DNA of 64,000 nt from contig NZ_CP023865.1 of the NCBI RefSeq assembly GCF_003711105.1, positions 6,927,001-6,991,000 of the forward strand, in the 5' to 3' direction. The stretch comes from Actinoplanes teichomyceticus ATCC 31121. Lineage in GTDB: Bacteria; Actinomycetota; Actinomycetes; Mycobacteriales; Micromonosporaceae. A program made the position numbers and the translations under genes. Positions 17,186 to 26,405 of this stretch are shown here, in pieces (the stretch's first letter is position 1; each line of letters opens with the position of its first letter). The notes beneath the pieces were generated by a model, which worked only from the letters and a program-made list of their open reading frames with translations, did not search any database and was not told the origin of the DNA.

Positions 17186-17851
17186 ATGCGCATCGCCATC
17201 GCGGGAGCCGGCAACGTGGGCCGCTCCATCGCTCAGGAGCTCATCGGCAACGGCCACGAGGTGATGCTGATCGAGCGGCAGCCGCGCCAGCTCTGCCCGG
17301 AGCGGGTGCCCGAGGCGCAGTGGGTGCTCGCCGACGCCTGCGAGTTGAGCAGCCTGGAGGAGGCCGACGTCGCGTCCTGCGACGTGGTGGTCGCGGCGAC
17401 CGGCGACGACAAGGCGAACCTGGTGGTGTCGCTGCTGGCCAAGACCGAGTTCGCGGTCGGCCGGGTGGTGGCCCGGGTGAACCGGGCGGAGAACGAGTGG
17501 CTGTTCACCGAGCAGTGGGGGGTGGACGTGGCGGTCAGCAAGCCGCGTCTGATGGCCGCCCTGGTCGAGGAGGCGGTCACGGTCGGCGACCTGGTCCGGC
17601 TGATGACGTTCCGGCAGGGCGAGGCCAACCTGGTGGAGATCACCCTGCCCCGGAACGCGCCGTACGAGGGCAAGCCGCTGCGCTCGGTGCCGATCCCGCA
17701 CGACGCCGCGTTGGTCGCCATCCTGCGTGGCAAGCGGGTCGTGGTGCCGACCCCGGACGACCCGCTGGAGGCCGGCGACGAGCTGATCTTCGTGTGCATC
17801 AGCGAGGTCGAGGACCAGATCCGCGCCGTGGTCCTGGGCACCGCGCCCTAG
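17186..17851 (+). CDS. ceoC: TrkA-family potassium uptake RCK protein (CeoC)
   Basis: 221 residues, same length and fold as its neighbour: MRIAIAGAGNVGRSIAQEL, VMLIERQ, then RCK_C (MTFRQGEANLVEITLP... to the end). Probably forms a hetero-octameric gating ring with CeoB. ATG 17186 starts one base after the ceoB stop. Its TAG stop (17849-17851) shares CTAG with the TAG of the convergent DUF3159 gene, so the two coding regions overlap by three bases with no terminator between them. Confidence 0.88.
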   Translation: MRIAIAGAGNVGRSIAQELIGNGHEVMLIERQPRQLCPERVPEAQWVLADACELSSLEEADVASCDVVVAATGDDKANLVVSLLAKTEFAVGRVVARVNRAENEWLFTEQWGVDVAVSKPRLMAALVEEAVTVGDLVRLMTFRQGEANLVEITLPRNAPYEGKPLRSVPIPHDAALVAILRGKRVVVPTPDDPLEAGDELIFVCISEVEDQIRAVVLGTAP

Positions 17852-18639
17852 GGGGCGACCGCCTCGCCGGCGCGCTGGGCGGAGGTCACCCGGTGGATGG
17901 CCCAGGCGGTGAAGGCGAACGTCGCGGCGTAGATCGGCCAGCTCACCAGGATCCGGACGATGCCGAGGGCGTTCGCCTCGCCGATCGCCCACAGGTAGTA
18001 CTGGATCCCGGCGCGCAGGCTGAGCGAGGCGACCCAGAGCAGGGTCAGCCACTGGAACGTCCGGAACAGGCGGGCGTTGCCGAACCAGTCCTGCCGGCCC
18101 TTGTTGGCCATGATGCCCCAGGCGTACCCGATCAGCGGCTTGCGGAACGCCACCGACAGCAGCAGCACCCCGGCCTGGCCGAAGGTGAGCAGGATGCCGG
18201 GCAGGTAGAAGTCCTTCGCCTCCCCGGTCCGCCAGGCCAGGTACGCCCCGACGGCGATGCCGAACAGGCCGTTCACCGCGTGCCGGACCGGCTGCTTGCG
18301 GGCCAGCCGGACGAGCCCGATGGCCACCGCCGAGCCGACCGAGCCGACGATCGCCCAGAGCAGCGCGGAACGCTTCTCCAGGCCCAGCACGGACTCGCCG
18401 AACAGCACGTTCAGCACCACGAACGCGAGCACCGGAACGCTCGACTCGATCAGCCCGCGGACCCCGCCGAGCTGCTCGGCGATCTGCTCGCTCATCGACG
18501 GGAGGGGTTCCTCCTCGTCGGTGGCCGCGGCGCCGGGCTCCGGCACCGGGTGCAGGTCCAGCTCCTCGACGATGTCCTCGGCGAGCCGCTCCTCGACGCT
18601 TTCGTGCGCCACGTGGCGCGGCTCGTGGCCGGGTGTCAC
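17848..18639 (-). CDS. DUF3159 multi-pass membrane protein
   Basis: 263 residues. An acidic cytoplasmic N-terminus (about 1-55) then about six hydrophobic segments (SVPVLAFVVLNVLFG, LLWAIVGSVGSAVAIGLVRL, VNGLFGIAVGAYLAW, GILLTFGQAGVLLLSVAF, WLTLLWVASLSLRAGIQYY, ILVSWPIYAATFAFTAWAI). Matches the actinobacterial DUF3159 family (Rv2693c position). Biochemical role unknown. GTG 18639 overlaps the OB-fold gene stop by four bases, so it is the last gene of the dut operon. Confidence 0.8.
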   Translation of the reverse strand: MTPGHEPRHVAHESVEERLAEDIVEELDLHPVPEPGAAATDEEEPLPSMSEQIAEQLGGVRGLIESSVPVLAFVVLNVLFGESVLGLEKRSALLWAIVGSVGSAVAIGLVRLARKQPVRHAVNGLFGIAVGAYLAWRTGEAKDFYLPGILLTFGQAGVLLLSVAFRKPLIGYAWGIMANKGRQDWFGNARLFRTFQWLTLLWVASLSLRAGIQYYLWAIGEANALGIVRILVSWPIYAATFAFTAWAIHRVTSAQRAGEAVAP

Positions 18640-19013
18640 CGCGGCGCCTCCAGCTCGTAGTACGGGTTGTAGATGACCTTGCGGTCGTCCCGGATCGCGA
18701 CCCGGCCGCGCGCGGTGAGCTGGCGCCCGGGCTCGATGCCGGCGATCGACCGGCGGCCCAGGAAGACCAGCGTCACCACGTCGCTGCCGTCCCAGAGATC
18801 AGCCTCCAGGGTGGGCAGGTTGGTGCGAGGAGTGTACGCCACGGTCCGCAGCCGTCCGGACACCGAAACGACCTGACCGCGCCGGCACTGGCCGGCCGGC
18901 ATCGCGCCGCACTTGGCCACGTCCCGCTGCAGCTGCTGGGCGTCCAGCTCGGAGTCGGTCGCCGTCAACCGGTCGAGGAACCGGCGCAGGCCGGTGCGCT
19001 GTTCGGTGGTCAT
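18636..19013 (-). CDS. OB-fold nucleic-acid-binding protein
   Basis: 125 residues from ATG 19013. The OB fold covers about 40-122: GQVVSVSGRLRTVAYTP, LEADLWDGSDVVTLVFLGRRSIAGI, GRQLTARGRVAIRDDRKVIYNPYYEL, the beta-barrel pattern seen in RecG/tRNA-type OB domains. Corresponds in position to Rv2694c. An earlier in-frame ATG at 19046 would add 11 residues; the chosen start fits the family length. Probably binds single-stranded nucleic acid, but no partner is known. Confidence 0.78.
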   Translation of the reverse strand: MTTEQRTGLRRFLDRLTATDSELDAQQLQRDVAKCGAMPAGQCRRGQVVSVSGRLRTVAYTPRTNLPTLEADLWDGSDVVTLVFLGRRSIAGIEPGRQLTARGRVAIRDDRKVIYNPYYELEAPR

Positions 19014-19072
19014 GACCCCGGTGTCACCCTTCTCGACAGCCGCCATCCACCCCACGGTACGCCGATCGGCCG

Positions 19073-19720
19073 TCAAACCTGCTGTGCGGGGCCCTGCTCG
19101 GCCATCTCCCGGGGCAGCCGCAGCGGCAGCGGCTCGCGGACCGGCCGGGGCTCGTTGTCCCGGACCACGACCAGGCCCTCCAGCGCCACCCCGAGCACGC
19201 CCTCGCGGGACGGGTCGCCCGCCGCCGCGCCCTGGAACAGCGCCCGGACCATCCAGCGCGGACCGTCCACGCCGACGAAGCGCACGTCGGCCGGGCCGTC
19301 CGGGGTGTTCACCCGGGCCACCAGCTCGGTGCCGTACCGGCCGGACACCTCACGGGCCTGGACCCCGTCGGCGGCCATCGCGGTGGCGATCTCCTCGCGC
19401 ACCTCGTCCCAGATGCCCTCGGTCCGCGGCGCCGCGAACACCCCCAGCTGCAGGGCGCTCTCGCCGTCCACCAGGACGATCTGCTCCACCCCGCCGTCCG
19501 GGTTGGCCTGCACCCGCACCTCGACACCCTCGATCGCCGGGATCTGCAGGCTGCCCAGGTCGAGCCGCTGCACGTCGGCCGGGGCGTGCTTGACGTCCCA
19601 GGGGCCGAACTCGGGCGCGGGGGGCTCCCCGTCGGCCGCCAGGCTCTGGGCGAGCGCCTTGGAGGGCGGCGCGTCGGCCGCGCGGACGTGCTTGGCGCCA
19701 CCACGCTTACGGGAGAACAT
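19073..19720 (-). CDS. DUF3710 protein
   Basis: 215 residues. Basic N-terminus (MFSRKRGGAKH) then a soluble domain with GPWDVKHAP, RLDLGSLQIPAIEGVEVRVQ, and DVRFVGVDGPRWMVRALFQG, diagnostic of the actinobacterial DUF3710 family (Rv2696c position). Role unknown. A GTG at 19723 is in frame directly before the ATG; GGAAAGG serves either. Follows dut by 20 bases in the same operon. Confidence 0.8.
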   Translation of the reverse strand: MFSRKRGGAKHVRAADAPPSKALAQSLAADGEPPAPEFGPWDVKHAPADVQRLDLGSLQIPAIEGVEVRVQANPDGGVEQIVLVDGESALQLGVFAAPRTEGIWDEVREEIATAMAADGVQAREVSGRYGTELVARVNTPDGPADVRFVGVDGPRWMVRALFQGAAAGDPSREGVLGVALEGLVVVRDNEPRPVREPLPLRLPREMAEQGPAQQV

Positions 19721-19740
19721 CACTGCCAGCCTTTCCTTGC

Positions 19741-20193
19741 TCAGAGGGCCTGGTGGCCACCGGTCGAACCGTGCCCGCCCGCGCCCCGCGAGGTGTCGTC
19801 GAGGGTGTCCACCGCGTGGAACACCGCCCGCTCCACCCGCTGGACGACGAGCTGCGCGATCCGGTCACCGCGGGCGATCTTCACGGTCTGCGCCCGGTCG
19901 TGATTGATCAGGTTGACGAGGATCTCGCCGCGGTACCCGGCGTCGACCGTACCGGGCGCGTTGAGCACCGTCACCCCGAGGCGAGCGGCCAGTCCGGAAC
20001 GCGGGTGGACCAGCCCGACGAAGCCGTCCGGGATGGCGACCGCGATGCCGGTCCGGACCTTGACCCGGGCACCCGGCGTGAGCTCCGCGTCCTCCGCCGC
20101 CACCAGGTCCGCGCCGGCGTCCCCCGGGTGCGCGTACGCCGGCAGGGGCAGCTCCGGGTCGATCCTTCGGACCTGGATGACTACGTCGGTCAC
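19741..20193 (-). CDS. dut: dUTP diphosphatase (trimeric dUTPase)
   Basis: 150 residues with all five dUTPase motifs: HPGDAGADL (I), [11 protein letters not shown] (II), [15 protein letters not shown] (III), [10 protein letters not shown] (IV) and the flexible glycine-rich [11 protein letters not shown] (V). Hydrolyses dUTP to dUMP and pyrophosphate, keeping uracil out of DNA. GTG 20193 is the first gene of a four-gene operon with DUF3710, OB-fold and DUF3159. Confidence 0.96.
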   Translation of the reverse strand: MTDVVIQVRRIDPELPLPAYAHPGDAGADLVAAEDAELTPGARVKVRTGIAVAIPDGFVGLVHPRSGLAARLGVTVLNAPGTVDAGYRGEILVNLINHDRAQTVKIARGDRIAQLVVQRVERAVFHAVDTLDDTSRGAGGHGSTGGHQAL

Positions 20194-20274
20194 GGTGGGC
20201 TTTCCTCACGTGGGTACGGCTTCGGGCGGTGCCTACCCTGCCATCCTGCCGCGCCCCGCCCCGGAGGCGCGCCG

Positions 20275-20280
20275 TACCCT
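20275..20280 (+). promoter_or_regulatory. Probable -10 of a leaderless DUF3093 transcript
   Basis: TACCCT ends six bases before the GTG of the DUF3093 gene. With no Shine-Dalgarno, the transcription start should fall on the GTG. Confidence 0.45.
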
Positions 20281-20286
20281 TCGAGG

Positions 20287-20799
20287 GTGACACCCCAGTC
20301 CCCGGCCCGCGGCTTCCCGGACCGCAGCGACGAGTTCCACCGGGAGCGTCTGCGCCTGCCGTGGTGGGCGTGGCCGGCCGGTCTCCTGGTCGGCGCGATC
20401 CTGGCCACCGAGCTGACCCTGGGCTTCCCCGGGCTGCCCGCCTGGCTGCCCTACGCGGTGCTGCTGCCGCTCTCCGCCCTGCTGCTGCTCCCGCTGGGAC
20501 GGCTGCGGGTCGAGGTACGCGACAGCGAGTTCCTGGTCGACGACGCGCGGCTGCCGGTCGCGGTGATCGCCGACGTGGTGGCCCTGGACGCGGCCGGCAA
20601 GCGGGAGGCACTCGGGGTCGGCGCGCACCCGCTCGCGTTCGTGGTGCAGCGCCCGTGGATCGGCGGCGCCGTGCAAGTGCTGCTGGACGATCCGGCCGAT
20701 CCGACGCCGTACTGGGTGGTCAGCACCCGGCGGCCGGTCGAGCTGGCCACCGCGCTGCTCGCGGTCAGTCGCCGAGCACGCGCCGGTCAGGCCTCTTGA
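20287..20799 (+). CDS. DUF3093 membrane protein
   Basis: 170 residues. Two adjacent transmembrane helices near 25-75 (WWAWPAGLLVGAILATELTLG, LPYAVLLPLSALLLLPLG) followed by a soluble beta-rich domain with LRVEVRDSEFLVDDARLPV and DPTPYWVVSTRRPVELATAL, typical of the DUF3093 family (Rv2698 position, divergent from dut as here). GTG 20287 is chosen by homology and a leaderless -10. Its last 35 bases overlap the convergent neighbour. Confidence 0.8.
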   Translation: MTPQSPARGFPDRSDEFHRERLRLPWWAWPAGLLVGAILATELTLGFPGLPAWLPYAVLLPLSALLLLPLGRLRVEVRDSEFLVDDARLPVAVIADVVALDAAGKREALGVGAHPLAFVVQRPWIGGAVQVLLDDPADPTPYWVVSTRRPVELATALLAVSRRARAGQAS

Positions 20800-21616
20800 G
20801 GGCACGTTCGCGCAGCTCGTCGCGCACCTTCTCGCCGACCGCGCGGGTGGAGCGCCGGTTCAGGTAGCCGGCGACGGCGGCGCCGCTGAGCATCGGACCC
20901 ATCGTGGTGAGGTTGCGCCCGAACCGGCGCAGCAGTGACATCTGCAGTTCCCGGCGGGCCGCGGTGCTCAGCACACCGGCCACCCCGGCGCCGGGCACGA
21001 GCGGATTGACTCCGCGCCGGCCGGCCCAACTCTGGACCAGGGTGAGGGCCCGTTCGGTGCCGTTGCCGGGGATCGGCTCGCCGTACACCTCGTGCAGCTC
21101 GCCGATCAGTTTCAGCTCGACCGCGACCACGGCGACGGTCTCGGCGGCCAGCAGCACCGGAGCGGTCAGCAACGTCGGCGCGGCGATCCATTCGATGGAC
21201 GCGACCCCACCGCCGGCCGCGCCCACGCCGGCTGTCGCGCGGGCGGCATTGCGGATCAGCCGGTCCGCGAGAGCGTCGTCGTCCAGGCCCGGGAAATGCC
21301 GGCGCAGCGTCTCCCGGTTCCGCACCGGGACGTGCGGGGCCACGTCGGCGACCACGTCGGCCATCCAGCGCAGCGCCGCCCGGGGCCGGAACAGCCGGCC
21401 CACGCCACGGCGGCGCACGTCCCCGGCCAGGCGGCCGAGCAGGCGCCGGCGGCCGGACGACTCCAGGTCGTCGGCGGTGAGGGCCGCGACGGTGCGGCCC
21501 AGTTCCACGTCGGCAGGAGCCTCGGCCGGTGTCCGGGGCGGATCGGCGCCGAGCGCGGACGGTTCCGCGCCGGGGCCGGTGGCCTCGCCGCCGGGCACGC
21601 GGTCCGGTTCACCCAT
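20765..21616 (-). CDS. Conserved hypothetical protein, probably membrane-associated
   Basis: 283 residues from ATG 21616 (GGGGAGG upstream). Proline/alanine-rich first 60 residues, then a helical domain with one clear hydrophobic stretch (TLLTAPVLLAAETVAVVAVELKL, about 165-187) and a basic C-terminus. RHFPGLDDDALADRLIRNAARAT and GRNLTTMGPMLSGAAVAGYLNRRSTRAVG look conserved. I do not recognise a family of known function. Overlaps the convergent DUF3093 gene at its 3' end. Confidence 0.65.
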   Translation of the reverse strand: MGEPDRVPGGEATGPGAEPSALGADPPRTPAEAPADVELGRTVAALTADDLESSGRRRLLGRLAGDVRRRGVGRLFRPRAALRWMADVVADVAPHVPVRNRETLRRHFPGLDDDALADRLIRNAARATAGVGAAGGGVASIEWIAAPTLLTAPVLLAAETVAVVAVELKLIGELHEVYGEPIPGNGTERALTLVQSWAGRRGVNPLVPGAGVAGVLSTAARRELQMSLLRRFGRNLTTMGPMLSGAAVAGYLNRRSTRAVGEKVRDELRERALKRPDRRVLGD

Positions 21617-21742
21617 CGTCGTCCTCCCCGTCGTCGTCACCGGCACAGTGCCCGGTTCCGCACCCGGGTCAAACCCCGTGTGGCTCCCCCTGTCCTTTCC
21701 GGCGGGCGCCGGGCCGGGGCGCTTCGCGCGCGAGCACGCCGG

Positions 21743-22039
21743 TCAGGCGCACTCGCGGCAGATCAGCTCCCCGTTGCGCTCGGTCGCCAGCTGGCTCCGG
21801 TGGTGCACGAGGAAACAACGGGAGCAGCGGAACTCGTCGGTCTGCATCGGCAGCACCTTGACGGTCAGCTCCTCGTCGGCGAGGTCGGCGCCCGGCAGCT
21901 CGAAGCTCTCCGCCACCTCGACCTCGTCGACGTCCACCGCGCCGGACTGGGAGTCAGCACGACGGGACTTCAGCTCCTCGAGGCTGTCCTCGCCGAGGTC
22001 GACCTCATCGCGACGCGGAGCGTCGTAGTCGGTGGCCAT
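21743..22039 (-). CDS. DUF4193 zinc-ribbon-like protein
   Basis: 98 residues, strongly acidic. The C-terminal half carries CSRCFLVHHRSQL ... LICREC, two CxxC knuckles that should bind zinc. Starts MATDYDAPRRDEVDLGEDSLEELKSRR, characteristic of the DUF4193 family conserved across actinobacteria (Rv2699c position). Function unknown; size and acidity suggest a transcription- or ribosome-associated factor, but nothing here proves it. Confidence 0.85.
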   Translation of the reverse strand: MATDYDAPRRDEVDLGEDSLEELKSRRADSQSGAVDVDEVEVAESFELPGADLADEELTVKVLPMQTDEFRCSRCFLVHHRSQLATERNGELICRECA

Positions 22040-22386
22040 CGGTCTTCACTCTCCTGTATCGATGTGTCACTTGGCGTTAGTAACGCCGGCGACATGGTTT
22101 CGGTTCCCGGTTCCGCCGGACGATTTCCGACACTCGTTCGGACACCGGGTACGGGTCCGGCGAGCGCGGAACCTTACCGCTGTTGCGGCACAGTTGTACG
22201 CCCACTGGCGGCACATTGTTCCCGATGTGACTGAGGCGACATCAAAGTAGGGGTATCAGCCTCTGGATCATCGTCGGCACGCCGGAAGCATTCCCTGTTT
22301 CCGCGCGCCTGGCGGACAGACGCTAACCTCTCGTCAGGCCCGGCGACCTCACCGGGGCCCGCCGTGTCGATCCTGGAGCCATCCCC
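22040..22386. other. 347-base divergent intergenic region
   Basis: Separates DUF4193 (minus) from the LytR_C gene (plus) and should hold both promoters. A perfect palindrome GGCGTTA-G-TAACGCC lies at 22073-22087, 34 bases before the DUF4193 start. GGAG at about 22375 serves the LytR_C ATG. No gene or further structure was recognised in the remainder. Confidence 0.5.
22073..22087. promoter_or_regulatory. Palindromic candidate operator, DUF4193 promoter
   Basis: GGCGTTA-G-TAACGCC, seven-base arms around a single central base, perfectly symmetric and in an otherwise unstructured intergenic region. It lies where the DUF4193 promoter should be. Confidence 0.35.
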
Positions 22387-22935
22387 ATGAGCTTTGCGCG
22401 CGTCCGAGCGCTCGTCGTCGTCGGCGTGCTCGTCGTGGCCGCGATCGTGTTCGTCGTCGTGGCGCTGGTCCGCGACAAGCAGGCGGACATCGCGACCGGA
22501 GCCAACTGCCCCGACGGCGCCCCGCTCGCCGACGTGCGACTGCCGGACGACCCCGCCGAGGTGACCCTCAAGGTCCTCAACGGCACCAACCGGTCCGGCC
22601 TGGCGGAGAGCGTCACCACCGAGTTCAAGAACCGCCGGTTCACCGTTCAGCCCTCGGGCAAGAGCAAGACGAAGTACAAGGGCGTCGCGGAGATCCGGTT
22701 CGGCCCCGACGCCGTCGGCAAGGCCCAGCTCGTGCAGGCGTACTTCCTGGCCCAGTCGGACATGGTCTACAACGCCAAGCGTAAGGGCGAGGTCGTCGAA
22801 ATCGTCATCGGCGGCCAATTCCAGCAGCTGGCGACCACCACCGAGGTGAACCAGTCGCTGGTCGAGATCGGTGAGCCGACCCTCCCGCCGGGCGCCTGCC
22901 TCAAACCCGTCACCAAGAAGCCCGAGGACGACTGA
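22387..22935 (+). CDS. LytR_C-domain envelope protein (Cei-like)
   Basis: 182 residues. N-terminal transmembrane anchor (about 8-28, ALVVVGVLVVAAIVFVVVALV) and an extracytoplasmic LytR_C domain: VTLKVLNGTNRSGLAESVTTEFKNRRFTV is the signature VxVLNG.. motif. Two cysteines (ANCPDGAP and GACLKP) could form a disulfide. Corresponds to Rv2700 (cei) of M. tuberculosis, needed for envelope integrity. Convergent with suhB, 22 bases apart. Confidence 0.85.
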   Translation: MSFARVRALVVVGVLVVAAIVFVVVALVRDKQADIATGANCPDGAPLADVRLPDDPAEVTLKVLNGTNRSGLAESVTTEFKNRRFTVQPSGKSKTKYKGVAEIRFGPDAVGKAQLVQAYFLAQSDMVYNAKRKGEVVEIVIGGQFQQLATTTEVNQSLVEIGEPTLPPGACLKPVTKKPEDD

Positions 22936-22957
22936 GCCGGCACGGCGGCTCCCGGCC

Positions 22958-23779
22958 TCACGGCCCGCCCGCGGCGTCCACCTCGACCAGCAGGTCGTGC
23001 AGGGCCGGGAAGAGCCCGGGCGGCGCCAGCACCACCATGTCCGGGCCGGCCGGCGCGCCGCCGAGCCCGGCGACGACCATCCCGGCCTCGGCCGCGATCA
23101 GCCCACCGGCGGCGTGGTCCCACGGGTTGAGGCCCTTCTCGAAGAACGCGTCCAGCCGGCCCTCGGCGGCCAGGCAGAGGTCCAGGGCCGCCGCGCCCAT
23201 CCGCCGGATGTCCCGCACCCGGGTGATCATCTTGGCGAGGACCTGGCCCTGGTGCGCCCGCCGGCGCGGATCGTAGCCGAAGCCGGTGCCGACCAGCGCC
23301 TGTCCCAGCACGGTCTCCCCGGAGCAGGTCAGCCGGCGGCCGTCCCGCCACGCTCCGCCACCGCGCGTCGCGGTCCACTCGTCGCCGGTGGCCGGGTTGC
23401 GCACCACCCCGGCCACCACCTCGCCGTCCACCTCGGCGGCCAGCGAGACCGCGTACTGCGGCAGGCCGTACAGGTAGTTCACGGTCCCGTCGATCGGGTC
23501 CAGGATCCAGCGGACCGCGCCGGGCGCGGCGGTCGTGTCGCCGCCGTACTCCTCGCCGAGCACCGCGTCGCCCGGCCGCCGCGCCCGTAGCGCCTCCACC
23601 ACCTGCCGCTCGACCGCCCTGTCCGCCGCGGTGACGACGTCGGTGTCGGTGCTCTTGGTCTGCACGTCGCCGATCGCCTCGTCGCGCATGCGGCGGGCGG
23701 TGGCCGCCGCCTCCCGCGCCACCCGGACGGCGATCTCCAGCAACTCTTCGGGCGCCGGGCCCGGTCGAATCTCGCTCAC
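22958..23779 (-). CDS. suhB: Inositol monophosphatase family protein
   Basis: 273 residues. Metal-binding motifs of the Li+-sensitive phosphatase superfamily: [19 protein letters not shown] (E), [15 protein letters not shown], and [17 protein letters not shown]. Hydrolyses myo-inositol phosphate or a related sugar phosphate with Mg2+. GTG 23779 is preceded by AAAGGA. In M. tuberculosis suhB lies next to ppgK and sigA; here ppgK is missing and sigA follows directly in divergent orientation. Confidence 0.9.
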   Translation of the reverse strand: MSEIRPGPAPEELLEIAVRVAREAAATARRMRDEAIGDVQTKSTDTDVVTAADRAVERQVVEALRARRPGDAVLGEEYGGDTTAAPGAVRWILDPIDGTVNYLYGLPQYAVSLAAEVDGEVVAGVVRNPATGDEWTATRGGGAWRDGRRLTCSGETVLGQALVGTGFGYDPRRRAHQGQVLAKMITRVRDIRRMGAAALDLCLAAEGRLDAFFEKGLNPWDHAAGGLIAAEAGMVVAGLGGAPAGPDMVVLAPPGLFPALHDLLVEVDAAGGP

Positions 23780-24052
23780 GTATCGGTCCTTTCCGCCGAT
23801 ACGATTCTCGCCCGAAGCGTCTCTGACGAGGTCGTCGGCCCCCGGCGGCGTGCTGCGGGGGGAGGATCTCGTTGGACGGCGCTACAATTCACCCCTGCCC
23901 ACGCTTCACGGACACTCGCTGAGCTTCATCGACAGGCACAGCGGGACGCTCCGCGGACCGGGGGCTCCCACATCGACTCCGGCGAGACTCGCCCCCGCGT
24001 GCTGCGCTGGATCCTGGCCGTGCCCAACCTCATCGCCTCCGGAAGGTCATTC

Positions 24053-25624
<1,572 letters not shown>

Positions 25625-25655
25625 GACATTCAGTCAACATTACGTGTCTGTTTGG

Positions 25656-25683
25656 TCACCATCCGTACATCAACGGGTGGTGA
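25656..25683 (+). terminator. Probable sigA terminator
   Basis: TCACCATCCG (25656-25665) pairs with CGGGTGGTGA (25674-25683) with one G.T wobble and an eight-base loop, 32 bases after the sigA stop. Its mRNA lies before the TTGACG -35 candidate (25709-25714) of the next gene. Confidence 0.55.
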
Positions 25684-25868
25684 TCGGACCGTTGTGTAGA
25701 AGTGATCGTTGACGTGGCACCCTGGGATCACGGCACACTAGTCCGAACCGGTGTGACGTCGGTCCCCCCGGGGCACTCTGGGAAGGCTGCAACGGCGCAG
25801 GGTGTTGCACGATGTGTGAGCAGTAGCCGAGGAACATGTTCATCGGTGACGAACAGAGGAGGAAGGCG

Positions 25869-26111
25869 ATGACCCCGACCCTCACGCCGCCGGCGGGAAG
25901 CCTGGCCGGCCCAGCAGCCGATGAACGGTGCGACCGCTGCAATGCAGCAGGGAAGCTCCGTTTGACCCTGGCGGGCGGTGGCGAGCTGGTGTTCTGCGGC
26001 CACCACGCCAACCGCTACGCCGAGGACCTGGTGAAGATCGCGGTGCAGTTCTCCGCCGATCCGGAGTTCACCTGGCGCGGCGCAGACATGATGTCGAACT
26101 CCAGCAACTAA
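25869..26111 (+). CDS. DUF7455-type small zinc protein
   Basis: 80 residues. CDRCNAAGKLRLTLAGGGELVFCGHHANRYAEDL has CxxC plus CGHH, a compact zinc site, typical of a small protein conserved just downstream of the principal sigma gene in many actinomycetes. ATG 25869 with GAGGAGGAAGG directly before it; an upstream ATG at 25836 lacks a good site. Function unknown. Confidence 0.85.
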   Translation: MTPTLTPPAGSLAGPAADERCDRCNAAGKLRLTLAGGGELVFCGHHANRYAEDLVKIAVQFSADPEFTWRGADMMSNSSN

Positions 26112-26155
26112 CAGCCGATAAAGACCGACAACGGTCCCCCAAAACTGAAGACGTG

Positions 26156-26195
26156 ACACCGAAGGGGCGCCTCCTGCGGGGCGCCCCTTCGGTGT
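26156..26195. terminator. Strong terminator hairpin
   Basis: 16-bp perfect stem (26156-26171 with 26180-26195) and an eight-base loop, 45 bases after the DUF7455 stop. Symmetric, so it may also stop the convergent GGDEF transcript after it passes the minisatellite. Confidence 0.85.
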
Positions 26196-26228
26196 GTCCA
26201 GCGAGCGGCGCGGCGCGAGCCGTCCGGG

Positions 26229-26393
26229 GCGCGCGGTCACCCCGCCACGCGGGCCGTCCGGGCGCGCGGTCACCCCGCCACGCGGGCCGTCCGGGCGCGC
26301 GGTCACCCCGCCACGCGGGCCGTCCGGGCGCGCGGTCACGCCGCCACGCGGGCCGTCCGGGCGCGCGGTCACGCCGCCGCCAGGCCGGCACAG
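26229..26393. repeat. 33-bp tandem minisatellite
   Basis: Five consecutive units starting at 26229, 26262, 26295, 26328 and 26361, period exactly 33, near-identical (C to G change in the last two at the GTCACC/GTCACG site), with a degenerate partial unit before. Each unit contains CCCGC-CAC-GCGGG or a close variant, a small hairpin. On the minus strand each unit also has GTGACC, the context of the GGDEF gene stop at 26406. Lies between convergent genes. Confidence 0.9.
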
Positions 26394-26405
26394 CGCGGGC
26401 CGTGG

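Noticed and set aside
23999..24052. GTG 23999 as the sigA start
   Set aside because: No ribosome-binding site and no similarity in the extra 18 codons; GGAAGG points to GTG 24053.
26229..26393. CRISPR array
   Set aside because: Units follow each other without spacers and no cas genes are present; it is a minisatellite.
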